Assembly (NCBI GenBank): GCA_004213025.1
Contig: SHBC01000009.1
Span: 1-23,538, forward strand
Source of the DNA: SAR116 cluster bacterium
GTDB taxonomy: Bacteria; Pseudomonadota; Alphaproteobacteria; Puniceispirillales; Puniceispirillaceae
Direction of reading: 5' to 3'
DNA: 23,538 nucleotides
Shown piece after piece: positions 14,116-21,537 of this stretch. The notes beneath the pieces are model-generated. The model saw only the letters and a program-made list of their open reading frames with translations. It did not search any database and had not been told where the DNA came from. How positions within the stretch are numbered: position 1 is the stretch's first letter; each line of letters starts with the position of its first letter. Made by a program: the position numbers and the translations under genes.

Positions 14116-14145
14116 TCATCAAGAGGAGTGTCTTCAAGAGGAGTG
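14116..14145 (+). repeat. Tandem 15-bp duplication doubling the permease ribosome-binding site
   Basis: TCATCAAGAGGAGTG (14116-14130) and TCTTCAAGAGGAGTG (14131-14145) differ at one base. Each carries AAGAGGAG, so the TTG start at 14150 has two Shine-Dalgarno copies. The downstream copy is correctly spaced (six bases); the upstream one is 15 bases too far. Confidence 0.9.
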
Positions 14146-14149
14146 CGCC

Positions 14150-15166
14150 TTGGCACTGCAGAGCGATCACACCATCAGTGACCGGATAGCCAGTCTTGCG
14201 GGCGCGCCCGTTCGGCTGCTCTTTGTGATTCTGGAACCACCGCTCGCCGCACTTCAGCGCGGCCTCGGCATCAAGCGGATGCCGTGGATATTTCTGCTGC
14301 CGAACCTGGCATTTTTTGGCCTCTTCGTGATTGTGCCTCTGTTTATCAATTTCTTCTATTCGCTGACCGGCGGCACGCAGCTTTATCTGGAAAACCGGCC
14401 CTTTGTCGGGACCGAGCAATATAGCTTTCTGTTGGACTGCCAGACATATGCAGACCCCCAGACCTGTCGCGAGGACCGGTTCTGGAAAGGGATCTACAAC
14501 ACCTCGATATTCATCGTCTTCCAGGTGAGTTTCATGGTGCTGTTCTCGCTGATCACCGCGCTGATCCTGAACCGCGAAATCCGGGCGCGTGGCTTTTTCC
14601 GCGCCGTTTTCTTCTTTCCCGTTTTGCTTTCGCCGGTGGTTGTCGCGCTGATCTGGAAATGGATTCTGCTGCGCGACGGCATTCTGAACGCTTTTCTTGT
14701 TTCCATCGGGCTGGACAAGGTTCTGTTCTTTGTAAGCCCCGAATGGTCGATGTTCTGGGCGGTCTTTGTCTCGATCTGGGCGCATATGGGCTTTTACACG
14801 CTGATCCTGCTGGCTGGGCTGCAGGCCATTCCGCCAGACCTGTACGAGGCTGCCGAGATGGATGGCACCAGCAAGGAGAGGGTGTTCTGGCGGATCACGC
14901 TGCCGCTTCTCTGGCCCAACATGCTGGTTGTGATCGTGCTGGCGCTGATCAAGGGTGTGCAGATTTTCGACGAAGTCTTTGTGCTGACAGGTGGCGGGCC
15001 GGGTACCGCCACGCAGTTTATCGTCCAGTATATCTACAACACCGGTTTCACCAATCAGGTGCAGAATTTCGGTCTGGCCTCCGCCGCATCGGTGGCCCTT
15101 GGCGTTGCCCTGTTCATTTTGACGATGGCCCAGCTCGCCGTCACACGGAGGAAGGACGATGTCTGA
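14150..15166 (+). CDS. Sugar ABC transporter permease, MalF/UgpA type
   Basis: A 338-residue inner-membrane protein with a TTG start at 14150, set by AAGAGGAG six bases upstream. Six hydrophobic spans are visible at about residues 46-70, 120-140, 148-170, 201-224, 256-275 and 306-330. The EAA loop that docks on the ATPase is at about 232-252 (YEAAEMDGTSKERVFWRITL), and GGGPGTATQFIVQYIY follows. The periplasmic loop 80-112 has two cysteines (C97 and C106) that could form a disulphide. The N-terminal 45 residues are an unusual amphipathic cytoplasmic extension. It overlaps the second permease by eight bases. It is half of the CUT1 membrane channel. Confidence 0.95.
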   Translation: MALQSDHTISDRIASLAGAPVRLLFVILEPPLAALQRGLGIKRMPWIFLLPNLAFFGLFVIVPLFINFFYSLTGGTQLYLENRPFVGTEQYSFLLDCQTYADPQTCREDRFWKGIYNTSIFIVFQVSFMVLFSLITALILNREIRARGFFRAVFFFPVLLSPVVVALIWKWILLRDGILNAFLVSIGLDKVLFFVSPEWSMFWAVFVSIWAHMGFYTLILLAGLQAIPPDLYEAAEMDGTSKERVFWRITLPLLWPNMLVVIVLALIKGVQIFDEVFVLTGGGPGTATQFIVQYIYNTGFTNQVQNFGLASAASVALGVALFILTMAQLAVTRRKDDV

Positions 15167-16238
15167 CGCCGCCGCCATGCCAACCCGCAGCTTGCGCGGC
15201 CTGCTGAGTGCCAGGCGCGGCAAGAACGGGCGCATACACTGGACCGATGTCTTCACCTATCTGTATCTGGCCTTTGGCATCTTCCTGATGTTCGGGCCGG
15301 TGATCTGGTTGACGATGTCTTCCTTCAAGACCTCTTCGGCCTTGCTGGAGTTTCCGCCCACCTTCCTGCCGCTGGGGCAGATCGAGGTGCAGGTCGAGGG
15401 GTATGACAAACCGCTGCCCCTCTTCGAGGCCACATTGGAGGATGGCACGGTCAAGCAACTGGCCCAGGTGCGCCGCATCGGGATCATCAGCCAGATGGTC
15501 GACCCGGCGAACCCAGGCGAGAAATACAAGGTGCCGATCAATCAGCGCACGGAAGTTCGTGAGTTCCGAATGGCCTGGGACAATTACCGGGATCCGTTGG
15601 AACGGTTCGATTTCACGCGCTATCTCTACAATTCTGTGGTGGTGACCGTTGTCGCGACCCTGGTAACGCTGTTGATCAACTCGATGGCGGCCTATGGGCT
15701 TGCGATTTACGAATTCCGGGGACGCGGCGCGATCATGATGTTCGTGATCGGAACCCTGATGATCCCGATTACGATCATCCTGGTGCCGGTGTATCTGGTG
15801 GTCACCTCGATGGGCATGATCAATTCGCTATGGGCGGTGATCCTGCCAGGCGCGGCAACGCCGACAGGCGTGTTCCTGCTACGGCAATATATGCTGACCA
15901 TTCCGAAGGATCTGATCGAAGCCGCGCGGATGGACCGGGCCAGCGAATGGGCCATCTACTGGAAGGTGGTGCTGCCGCTGGCGATGCCGGCCATCGCCGT
16001 TCTGGCGATCTTTTCGATCATGTGGCGGTGGAATGATTTCCTCTGGCCGCTGATCGTGCTGAACCGCTCTGAAGTCTACACGTTGCAGGTTGGACTGAAC
16101 GCCTTTCAGGGGGAACTCGATGTGCAGTGGCATTACATACTGGCGATGACCGTGGTCACGCTGATCCCGGTGACGCTGGTCTTTGCGTTTCTGCAGAAAT
16201 TCATCACCACCGGCATAGCCTCATCGGGGATGAAATGA
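15159..16238 (+). CDS. Sugar ABC transporter permease, MalG/UgpE type, with large periplasmic insertion
   Basis: A 359-residue inner-membrane protein, longer than the usual 270-300. The first span is about 31-53 (YLYLAFGIFLMFGPVIWLTM). Five others follow from residue 157, and the EAA loop lies near 253-273 (IEAARMDRASEWAIYWKVVL). Between span one and span two is an insertion of about 75 residues (65-150). It is hydrophilic, with strand-like parts (GQIEVQVEGYD, LFEATLEDGTVKQLAQVRR). It should face the periplasm, where it could contact the binding protein or substrate. The gene begins eight bases before the previous stop and shares ATGA with the next gene. It is partner of the preceding permease. 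Confidence 0.95.
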   Translation: MSDAAAMPTRSLRGLLSARRGKNGRIHWTDVFTYLYLAFGIFLMFGPVIWLTMSSFKTSSALLEFPPTFLPLGQIEVQVEGYDKPLPLFEATLEDGTVKQLAQVRRIGIISQMVDPANPGEKYKVPINQRTEVREFRMAWDNYRDPLERFDFTRYLYNSVVVTVVATLVTLLINSMAAYGLAIYEFRGRGAIMMFVIGTLMIPITIILVPVYLVVTSMGMINSLWAVILPGAATPTGVFLLRQYMLTIPKDLIEAARMDRASEWAIYWKVVLPLAMPAIAVLAIFSIMWRWNDFLWPLIVLNRSEVYTLQVGLNAFQGELDVQWHYILAMTVVTLIPVTLVFAFLQKFITTGIASSGMK

Positions 16239-17245
16239 CCCGCCCGTTGATCTTCATGGACCCGTTTCCCCGCAACGAGGCGATGGTCTACACGCCTGAC
16301 TGCGCGGCGGCGCTGGATCAGCTTGGCGAGGTGGTGACGCATTGGGGCGCGCGCGCGCCAGATGAGATGGTCGAGGCTCACCTGCAGCGGATGACCATCA
16401 TCATCGGCCAGACAGCGATGGACCGTGACCGTCTGGACCGGGCGCCCAACCTGCGCGCAATCCTGAATGTGAAGGCCAATTGGGAGCCGAATATCGACTA
16501 TGAGGAATGTCATGCCCGCGGCATCCATGTCCTGTCCGCCGCCCCGGCCATGGCGCCCGCTGTCGCCGAATATTGTGTGGCGCAGGCGATTGTCTCGCTG
16601 CGCGGTCTTGGCAATGCCGATACGTTGTTCCGGACCGGGCAGGAGGCCTATGGCATCGCCGGCAATCTGCGGGCGAAATCGCTCTTTGGCGCGGATGTGG
16701 CGCTTGTCGGCTATGGCAATCTCGGCCGTGCGCTTGCGCCGTTGCTGCGTCCCTTTGGCGTGCGGCTGAAAGTCTATGATCCCTGGCTCTCCGACGGCTA
16801 TCTGCGGTCTGAGGGGCTGGAGCCAGTCACTCTGGACGACGCTGTCTCGCAGTCGGATGTGCTGTTCCTTCTGGCCGGTGTCACCACTGAAAACGAAGGC
16901 TTCCTGAACCGGAAAAGACTGTCTGAAATACGCCAGGACGCCACGGTGGTTCTCGCCTCGCGCGCCGAAATCGTTGATTTTGATGATTTCCTGTCGCTTG
17001 CCGGTTCCGGTGCCTTTCGCGCTGTTGTGGATGTCTTTCCCGAAGAACCTGTGAAGAAGGACAGTCCCTGGCGAGACGCCGGAAACACGCTTTTTTCATC
17101 ACATCTGGCGGGCGGGCTCGAGGCCTCCTATGCCCGCATCCGCGAATTCATGCTCGACGATATCGGCCAGATCCTGAATGGCCATCCACCGCTTCGCATG
17201 CAGCGGGCAAATCCGAAACAGGCAGCAGCGATGCGCAGCAGATAG
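16235..17245 (+). CDS. D-2-hydroxyacid dehydrogenase (NAD-binding)
   Basis: A 336-residue oxidoreductase; the ATG at 16235 overlaps the permease stop (ATGA). A longer upstream reading of the frame overlaps the permease and is not used. The Rossmann motif GYGNLG is at residues 159-164 with Asp182 (YDPW) favouring NAD. The catalytic trio is R243 (LASRAEI), a Glu near 270-271 (DVFPEEP) and H290 (SSHLAGG). The length and SHLAGG match the phosphoglycerate/glyoxylate reductase group. It would interconvert a 2-keto acid and a D-2-hydroxy acid. Its place inside a transporter operon, between permease and ATPase, suggests a role in breakdown of the imported sugar acid. The substrate is unknown. Confidence 0.93.
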   Translation: MTRPLIFMDPFPRNEAMVYTPDCAAALDQLGEVVTHWGARAPDEMVEAHLQRMTIIIGQTAMDRDRLDRAPNLRAILNVKANWEPNIDYEECHARGIHVLSAAPAMAPAVAEYCVAQAIVSLRGLGNADTLFRTGQEAYGIAGNLRAKSLFGADVALVGYGNLGRALAPLLRPFGVRLKVYDPWLSDGYLRSEGLEPVTLDDAVSQSDVLFLLAGVTTENEGFLNRKRLSEIRQDATVVLASRAEIVDFDDFLSLAGSGAFRAVVDVFPEEPVKKDSPWRDAGNTLFSSHLAGGLEASYARIREFMLDDIGQILNGHPPLRMQRANPKQAAAMRSR

Positions 17246-17246
17246 G

Positions 17247-17278
17247 ATTGGCCACCAGAATTGGGCCACCAAGATTGG
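17247..17278 (+). repeat. Imperfect 13-15-bp tandem duplication before the ATPase gene
   Basis: ATTGGCCACCAGA (17247-17259) is followed by ATTGGGCCACCAAGA (17260-17274) and a third partial TTGG. The copies differ by two single-base insertions. They fill the gap between the hydroxyacid dehydrogenase stop and the ATPase Shine-Dalgarno. Confidence 0.7.
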
Positions 17279-17288
17279 AAGAGGACTG

Positions 17289-18377
17289 ATGACTGAAATT
17301 CGACTGTCTGAAGTGAAAAAGGCCTATGGCGAGGTCGAGGTCATCCATGGTGTCGACCTGGAGGTGGATTCGGGCGAGTTCTGCGTTTTCGTCGGGCCAT
17401 CTGGCTGCGGCAAATCCACCTTGCTGCGGATCATTGCAGGGCTGGAAGACATCACCAGCGGGTCGGTCATCATTGAAGGCGAAACGGTGAATGACATCCC
17501 GGCGTCCGAACGAGGGCTGGCCATGGTGTTTCAGTCCTATGCGCTGTACCCGCATATGTCGATTTACAAGAACATGGCGTTCGGGCTGGAAAATTCGAAA
17601 ATGCCGCGTACCGAAATCGACAAGCGTGTGAAAAACGCGGCCCGGATGCTGCAACTCGAGGATTATCTGGAGCGCAAACCCAAGGCCCTGTCGGGCGGGC
17701 AACGGCAACGCGTGGCCATCGGGCGCGCAATCGTGCGCGATCCAAGGGCGTTCCTGTTTGACGAGCCGCTCTCCAATCTGGATGCCGAACTGCGTGTGAC
17801 AATGCGCAAGGAGCTGGCGACGCTTCACGCCAGCATCGGTGGCACCATGATCTATGTCACCCACGACCAGGTTGAAGCGATGACGCTGGCCGACAAGATT
17901 GTGGTGTTGAACGAAGGCCTGATTGAGCAGATTGGAACGCCGCTTGATCTCTACAACAATCCGCAGAATGCCTTTGTCGCAGGATTTATCGGATCACCCC
18001 GGATGAATATTTTCGATGCCAGGGTTGAGGCAGGCAAGACTGGTCTGGTGCTGCGCGCCGGGCCCTGTGCCATCGCCATTCCGCCGGTTGACGGGTTGGC
18101 GCCGGGTGACAGCTGTTCTTTCGGAATCCGGCCGGAGCATATGGATGTGACCACGCCCGGCAAGGCCGATCTGATCGCAAGCTGCGCCCTGTCCGAGCAA
18201 TTGGGCGGCGAGACATATCTATATTGCGAGGTCGAGGGGCTGCCGCAGATCACTGTCCACCGTCCTGGCCAGCTGTCGGTCAGCGAAGGCGAGGAGGTCG
18301 CGCTCAGCGTGGATCGGGCAAAGCTGCATATCTTCGACAGGGACGGGCTGACCCTGGCGAACGGAGTGTCGGTATGA
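17289..18377 (+). CDS. Sugar ABC transporter ATP-binding protein (MalK/UgpC-like)
   Basis: A 362-residue ATPase; the ATG at 17289 follows AGAGGA. The nucleotide-binding domain has Walker A GPSGCGKST (36-44), the Q-loop in MVFQSYALYPHM, signature LSGGQRQR (134-141), Walker B FLFDEPL (155-161), and the H-loop THD (His192). The C-terminal third (from about 240) is an OB/TOBE domain as in MalK-type importers, containing SFGIRPEHMDV. The length and domain order are typical for ATPases that energise CUT1 sugar importers. It would pair with the two permeases. The dehydrogenase gene placed between permeases and ATPase is unusual in order but not in function. Its stop overlaps the next ATG (ATGA). Confidence 0.97.
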   Translation: MTEIRLSEVKKAYGEVEVIHGVDLEVDSGEFCVFVGPSGCGKSTLLRIIAGLEDITSGSVIIEGETVNDIPASERGLAMVFQSYALYPHMSIYKNMAFGLENSKMPRTEIDKRVKNAARMLQLEDYLERKPKALSGGQRQRVAIGRAIVRDPRAFLFDEPLSNLDAELRVTMRKELATLHASIGGTMIYVTHDQVEAMTLADKIVVLNEGLIEQIGTPLDLYNNPQNAFVAGFIGSPRMNIFDARVEAGKTGLVLRAGPCAIAIPPVDGLAPGDSCSFGIRPEHMDVTTPGKADLIASCALSEQLGGETYLYCEVEGLPQITVHRPGQLSVSEGEEVALSVDRAKLHIFDRDGLTLANGVSV

Positions 18378-19411
18378 CCCGGAAGCTGGGCGTGGCGGTC
18401 GTCGGTCTGGGCATGGCGGCAAAGCCGCATGCGCTGGCCCTGCAGGCGCTGTCGGATCACATCGAGGTGTATGGCGCCTTTGCGCGAAGCGAGGCGGCGC
18501 GCCATTCCTTTTCCGAGACCTACGGATTTACCGCCGCAGATGATCTGGAGTCCCTTGCCGACAATCCGCAAGTTGAGGCGCTTATTCTGATCACCCCACC
18601 CAACGCGCGTCAGGACATCGTCACGCTCTTTGCCGGGAGAGGGAAACATATCCTGTCTGAAAAGCCTCTCGAGCGTGGCTTGCCACAGGCAAAGGCCATC
18701 GTCGAGACATGTGACAGGGCCGGAGTCCGCCTTGGCGTCGTATTCCAGCATCGCTTCCGCGCCGCGTCGGAGAAGCTGGCCACCTTCATTCAGTCCGGGG
18801 ACCTTGGCACGGTCCGCGTGGTCCGCGCCAATGTGCCCTGGTGGCGCGACCAGGCCTATTATGATGAGCCGGGCCGGGGCAGCTATGCCCGTGATGGCGG
18901 CGGTGTTCTGATCAGCCAGGCCATTCACACGCTGGATCTCATGCTGTCGCTGACCGGGCCTGTTGCCTCGGTGCAGGCGATATGCGCCACCACACCGCTG
19001 CACCAGATGGAGGCCGAAGACGTCACTGCCGCGGCGATGCAATTTGCCAATGGTGCTATCGGGATGCTTTTCGCCAGCACCGCCAGTTACCCGGGCGAGG
19101 CGGAAAGCCTGCAATTTGATTTCGACCATGCCGCGGCGACGTTGAAGGCCGGTGTGCTGACAATTCACTGGCGCGATGGCCGGGTTGAAACCTTCGGCGG
19201 TGAGGCGGCCGGAACCGGTGGCGGCGCCGATCCGATGGCTTTCCCGTTCGACTGGCACCAATCCCTGATTGCCGATTTCGCCGATTCCGTCCGGGATGGC
19301 CGCGACCCGCGGGTCACCGGCGCGATGGCGCTTGATGTACACAGGCTGATTGCCGCCCTTGAACAATCGTCCCGTGATGGGCGGCGCATTGAATTGGAGA
19401 CGATGACGTGA
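18374..19411 (+). CDS. Gfo/Idh/MocA family oxidoreductase, first of three
   Basis: A 345-residue NAD(P)-dependent dehydrogenase; ATG 18374 overlaps the ATPase stop by four bases. A longer upstream frame lies inside the ATPase and is discarded. The Rossmann motif is GLGMAA (11-16), and the EKP motif is SEKPLERGL (95-103) with catalytic Lys97. The C-terminal domain has DGGGVLISQAIHTLDLML with the conserved His-x-x-Asp. These enzymes oxidise or reduce a sugar hydroxyl (for example C1 or C3) or myo-inositol. It differs markedly from the two neighbours, so the three are not recent duplicates. It probably catalyses one redox step in breakdown of the imported glycoside. The substrate is not deducible. 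Confidence 0.93.
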   Translation: MTRKLGVAVVGLGMAAKPHALALQALSDHIEVYGAFARSEAARHSFSETYGFTAADDLESLADNPQVEALILITPPNARQDIVTLFAGRGKHILSEKPLERGLPQAKAIVETCDRAGVRLGVVFQHRFRAASEKLATFIQSGDLGTVRVVRANVPWWRDQAYYDEPGRGSYARDGGGVLISQAIHTLDLMLSLTGPVASVQAICATTPLHQMEAEDVTAAAMQFANGAIGMLFASTASYPGEAESLQFDFDHAAATLKAGVLTIHWRDGRVETFGGEAAGTGGGADPMAFPFDWHQSLIADFADSVRDGRDPRVTGAMALDVHRLIAALEQSSRDGRRIELETMT

Positions 19412-20430
19412 CCCTTACTGTTGGCGTAATTGGAATTGATCACCGGCATATCTTCGGTCAGCTGGAAAACATGCAGTCTCGCGGCTGTGTCTGCAAAGGC
19501 TGGTATACGGACGGTGAGCCGCAGCCGATTGAAGGGTTCATCAAGCGGTTTCCGGATATCCCGCGGGTATTGGACCAGCAGACGCTGCTGCAGGACCCCG
19601 AGATCGACATGATTCTGATGGCCGGCATCCCCTCGCAGCGCGCCGATGTGGCGCTCGCGGCGATGCGGGCTGGCAAGGATGTGATGACCGACAAGCCGGG
19701 ATGCACGACGCTGGACCAGCTGGCCGCGCTGCGTGCCTGCGTGGCCGAGACAGGCCGCATCTGGTCGATCGATTTTTCCGAAAGATTTGAGGTTCCCGCT
19801 GTCACCCGCGCGGCGGAACTGATTGCCGAAGGTGCCATCGGCACAGTGATTCAAACTGTTGGTCTTGGCCCGCACAGGCTGAACCTGCCGTCACGGCCAG
19901 ACTGGTTCTTTGACGAAGCGGCCTATGGCGGGATATTGACCGATATCGCCTCGCATCAGGTCGACCAGTTCCTCTATCTGACCGGCTCGGACGACGCCGA
20001 GATTGTCTCGTCGAGCGTTGGCAATTTCGCAAATCCGGATCATCCGGGACTTCAGGATTTTGGTGAGATTCTGCTGCGCTCGGACAAGGCCAGCGGCTAT
20101 GTCCGGGTTGACTGGTACACGCCCGACGCCTTGCCGAACTGGGGTGATGGCCGGCTGACCGTTCTTGGCACCGAGGGCTATATCGAGCTTCGCAAATATG
20201 TTGATGTCGCCGGGCGCGAGGGCACGGACCATCTGTTTCTGGTCAACGCGGACCGGTGCGAATATATCGACGCCTCGAACGCGCCGCTCCCCTATTTCGA
20301 GCGGTTGATCAATGATGTGAAACACCGCACCGATACCGCCATGGTTCAGGATCATTGTTTCAAGGTCATGGAACTGGCGCTGCAGGCACAGGCGAAGGCG
20401 ACACGACTCGGAGCCTTAAAGCTTGCTTGA
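19408..20430 (+). CDS. Gfo/Idh/MocA family oxidoreductase, second of three
   Basis: A 340-residue member with a GTG start at 19408 overlapping the preceding stop (GTGA), supported by GGAGA (19396-19400). The dinucleotide site is atypical: GVIGIDHRHIFGQL in place of the usual GxGxxG. The EKP motif is DKP (TDKPGCTT). The central motif is GGILTDIASHQVDQFLYLTG with the conserved His. The altered glycine motif may mean changed cofactor binding, and some members of this family carry their cofactor tightly bound. It is translationally coupled on both sides and shares little sequence with its neighbours outside these motifs. It may act on a different position or stereoisomer of the sugar. Function inferred from family and context. 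Confidence 0.92.
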   Translation: MTLTVGVIGIDHRHIFGQLENMQSRGCVCKGWYTDGEPQPIEGFIKRFPDIPRVLDQQTLLQDPEIDMILMAGIPSQRADVALAAMRAGKDVMTDKPGCTTLDQLAALRACVAETGRIWSIDFSERFEVPAVTRAAELIAEGAIGTVIQTVGLGPHRLNLPSRPDWFFDEAAYGGILTDIASHQVDQFLYLTGSDDAEIVSSSVGNFANPDHPGLQDFGEILLRSDKASGYVRVDWYTPDALPNWGDGRLTVLGTEGYIELRKYVDVAGREGTDHLFLVNADRCEYIDASNAPLPYFERLINDVKHRTDTAMVQDHCFKVMELALQAQAKATRLGALKLA

Positions 20431-21475
20431 CGTCGCGGTCATCGGAGGCGGCATCGGGGCCGAGCATATCAATGGCTATGCCCAGTTGCCGGAGCGGTTC
20501 CGCGTCAATACGATTTGCGACATCAATCAGGATCTGGCGCAGAAACTTGCCAGACAGACAGGCGGGCGATGCACCGCTGAGATAGATGATGTGCTGGCCG
20601 ACCCGGACATCGATATTGTCGATATCTGCCTGCCGCCGGCGATGCATGTGCCTGTGGCAATCCGCGTCCTTGAAGCTGGCAAACACGCGATTGTCGAAAA
20701 ACCGGTGGCGGGGTCACTTGTTGAGGCTGATCGGCTTGTTGCGGCCGAGGCGCGCTCAGACGGATCTGTCTTCCCGGTGTTTCAATATCGCTATGGCAAG
20801 GCGTTCGACCAACTGGCCGCGTTGCGGCAGGCCGGGTTGCTTGGACGCCCCATTGCCGCCGCCATCGAGACCCATTGGAACCGCGACAAGCATTACTACG
20901 CCAATCAGTGGCGCGGCAGCTGGGATCATGAGCTTGGCGGTGTCGTTCTCATTCACGCCATCCATGCGCATGATCTGCTGACGCAGCATTTCGGCATGGT
21001 GGCAGAGATAGCGGCCGTTCTGACGACCAATGCCAATCCGGTCGAGACCGAGGATTGCGCGGCCATCTCCCTGCGGATGGACAATGGCGCTCTTGCCACC
21101 TCGTCAATCACCCTTGGCGCCGCCACGGACACAACGCGGATGCGTCTTGTCTATGAGCATCTCACCGCTGAAAGCGGGACGGCGCCCTATGCACCAGGAA
21201 CTGACGACTGGCATTTCACCGCGCGGGACCGGGCTGTCCAGACGCACATTGAGGCCATCCTGCAGAATGTGCCAGACACACATGCCGGGTTTGCCGGGTA
21301 TTTCGACGCCATCGCCGATGCCATTGAAGGCCGTCCGGGACGTCAGGTGACGCTTGCCGACGGGCTGGCATCCATTGAGTTGGTGAGCGCCATATATCAT
21401 TCGGACCGCTCTGGACAGCGTGTGTCGCTGCCGGTTGACCGCTCTCTTCCCATCGCGGCATCGCTGCGTCCATGA
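20423..21475 (+). CDS. Gfo/Idh/MocA family oxidoreductase, third of three
   Basis: A 350-residue member. The frame opens at a TTG (20423) eight bases before the preceding stop, with GGAG (20410-20413) upstream. No other start precedes the Rossmann motif GGGIGAEH, so TTG is favoured. EKP is at VEKPVAGS, and the His motif is LGGVVLIHAIHAHDLLTQHF. The sequence contains the pair THWNRDKHYY and WRGSWDHELGG, common in Gfo/Idh members that act on sugar or inositol substrates. It ends 54 bases before the GH2 gene. It probably acts in the same pathway as the other two. Which of the three oxidises which position cannot be told. Confidence 0.92.
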   Translation: MLDVAVIGGGIGAEHINGYAQLPERFRVNTICDINQDLAQKLARQTGGRCTAEIDDVLADPDIDIVDICLPPAMHVPVAIRVLEAGKHAIVEKPVAGSLVEADRLVAAEARSDGSVFPVFQYRYGKAFDQLAALRQAGLLGRPIAAAIETHWNRDKHYYANQWRGSWDHELGGVVLIHAIHAHDLLTQHFGMVAEIAAVLTTNANPVETEDCAAISLRMDNGALATSSITLGAATDTTRMRLVYEHLTAESGTAPYAPGTDDWHFTARDRAVQTHIEAILQNVPDTHAGFAGYFDAIADAIEGRPGRQVTLADGLASIELVSAIYHSDRSGQRVSLPVDRSLPIAASLRP

Positions 21476-21483
21476 GGACACCC

Positions 21484-21537
21484 ATGAGAAAGCTTATGAC
21501 AACACGTTTGAACGTTCTGGAGGCGGCGCATGCTTGA
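21484..21537 (+). CDS. Possible 17-codon leader peptide overlapping the GH2 start
   Basis: An ATG at 21484, preceded by GAGGAC (about 21474-21479), opens a 17-codon frame (MRKLMTTRLNVLEAAHA). It ends eight bases inside the GH2 gene. The GH2 Shine-Dalgarno (GGAGG) lies within it, so translating it could couple or expose the GH2 start. There is no codon-bias evidence, so it may be chance. Confidence 0.25.
   Translation: MRKLMTTRLNVLEAAHA

Noticed and set aside
14075..15256. Long open frame (393 codons) on the minus strand opposite the first permease
   Set aside because: It lies antisense to a clear six-span permease with an EAA motif. Its composition is low-complexity and rich in Gln, Lys and Arg, as expected of a codon-bias shadow.
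17951..19366. Long open frame (471 codons) on the minus strand opposite the ATPase and first Gfo/Idh gene
   Set aside because: It spans the junction of two well-supported plus-strand genes and has no recognisable domain; a shadow frame of GC-rich DNA.
18374..21475. Complete 3-keto-glycoside cleavage system
   Set aside because: The three Gfo/Idh enzymes would suit C3 oxidation, but no DUF1080-type eliminase or sugar isomerase/epimerase (AP endonuclease-2-like) gene is in the window, so this specific pathway cannot be claimed.
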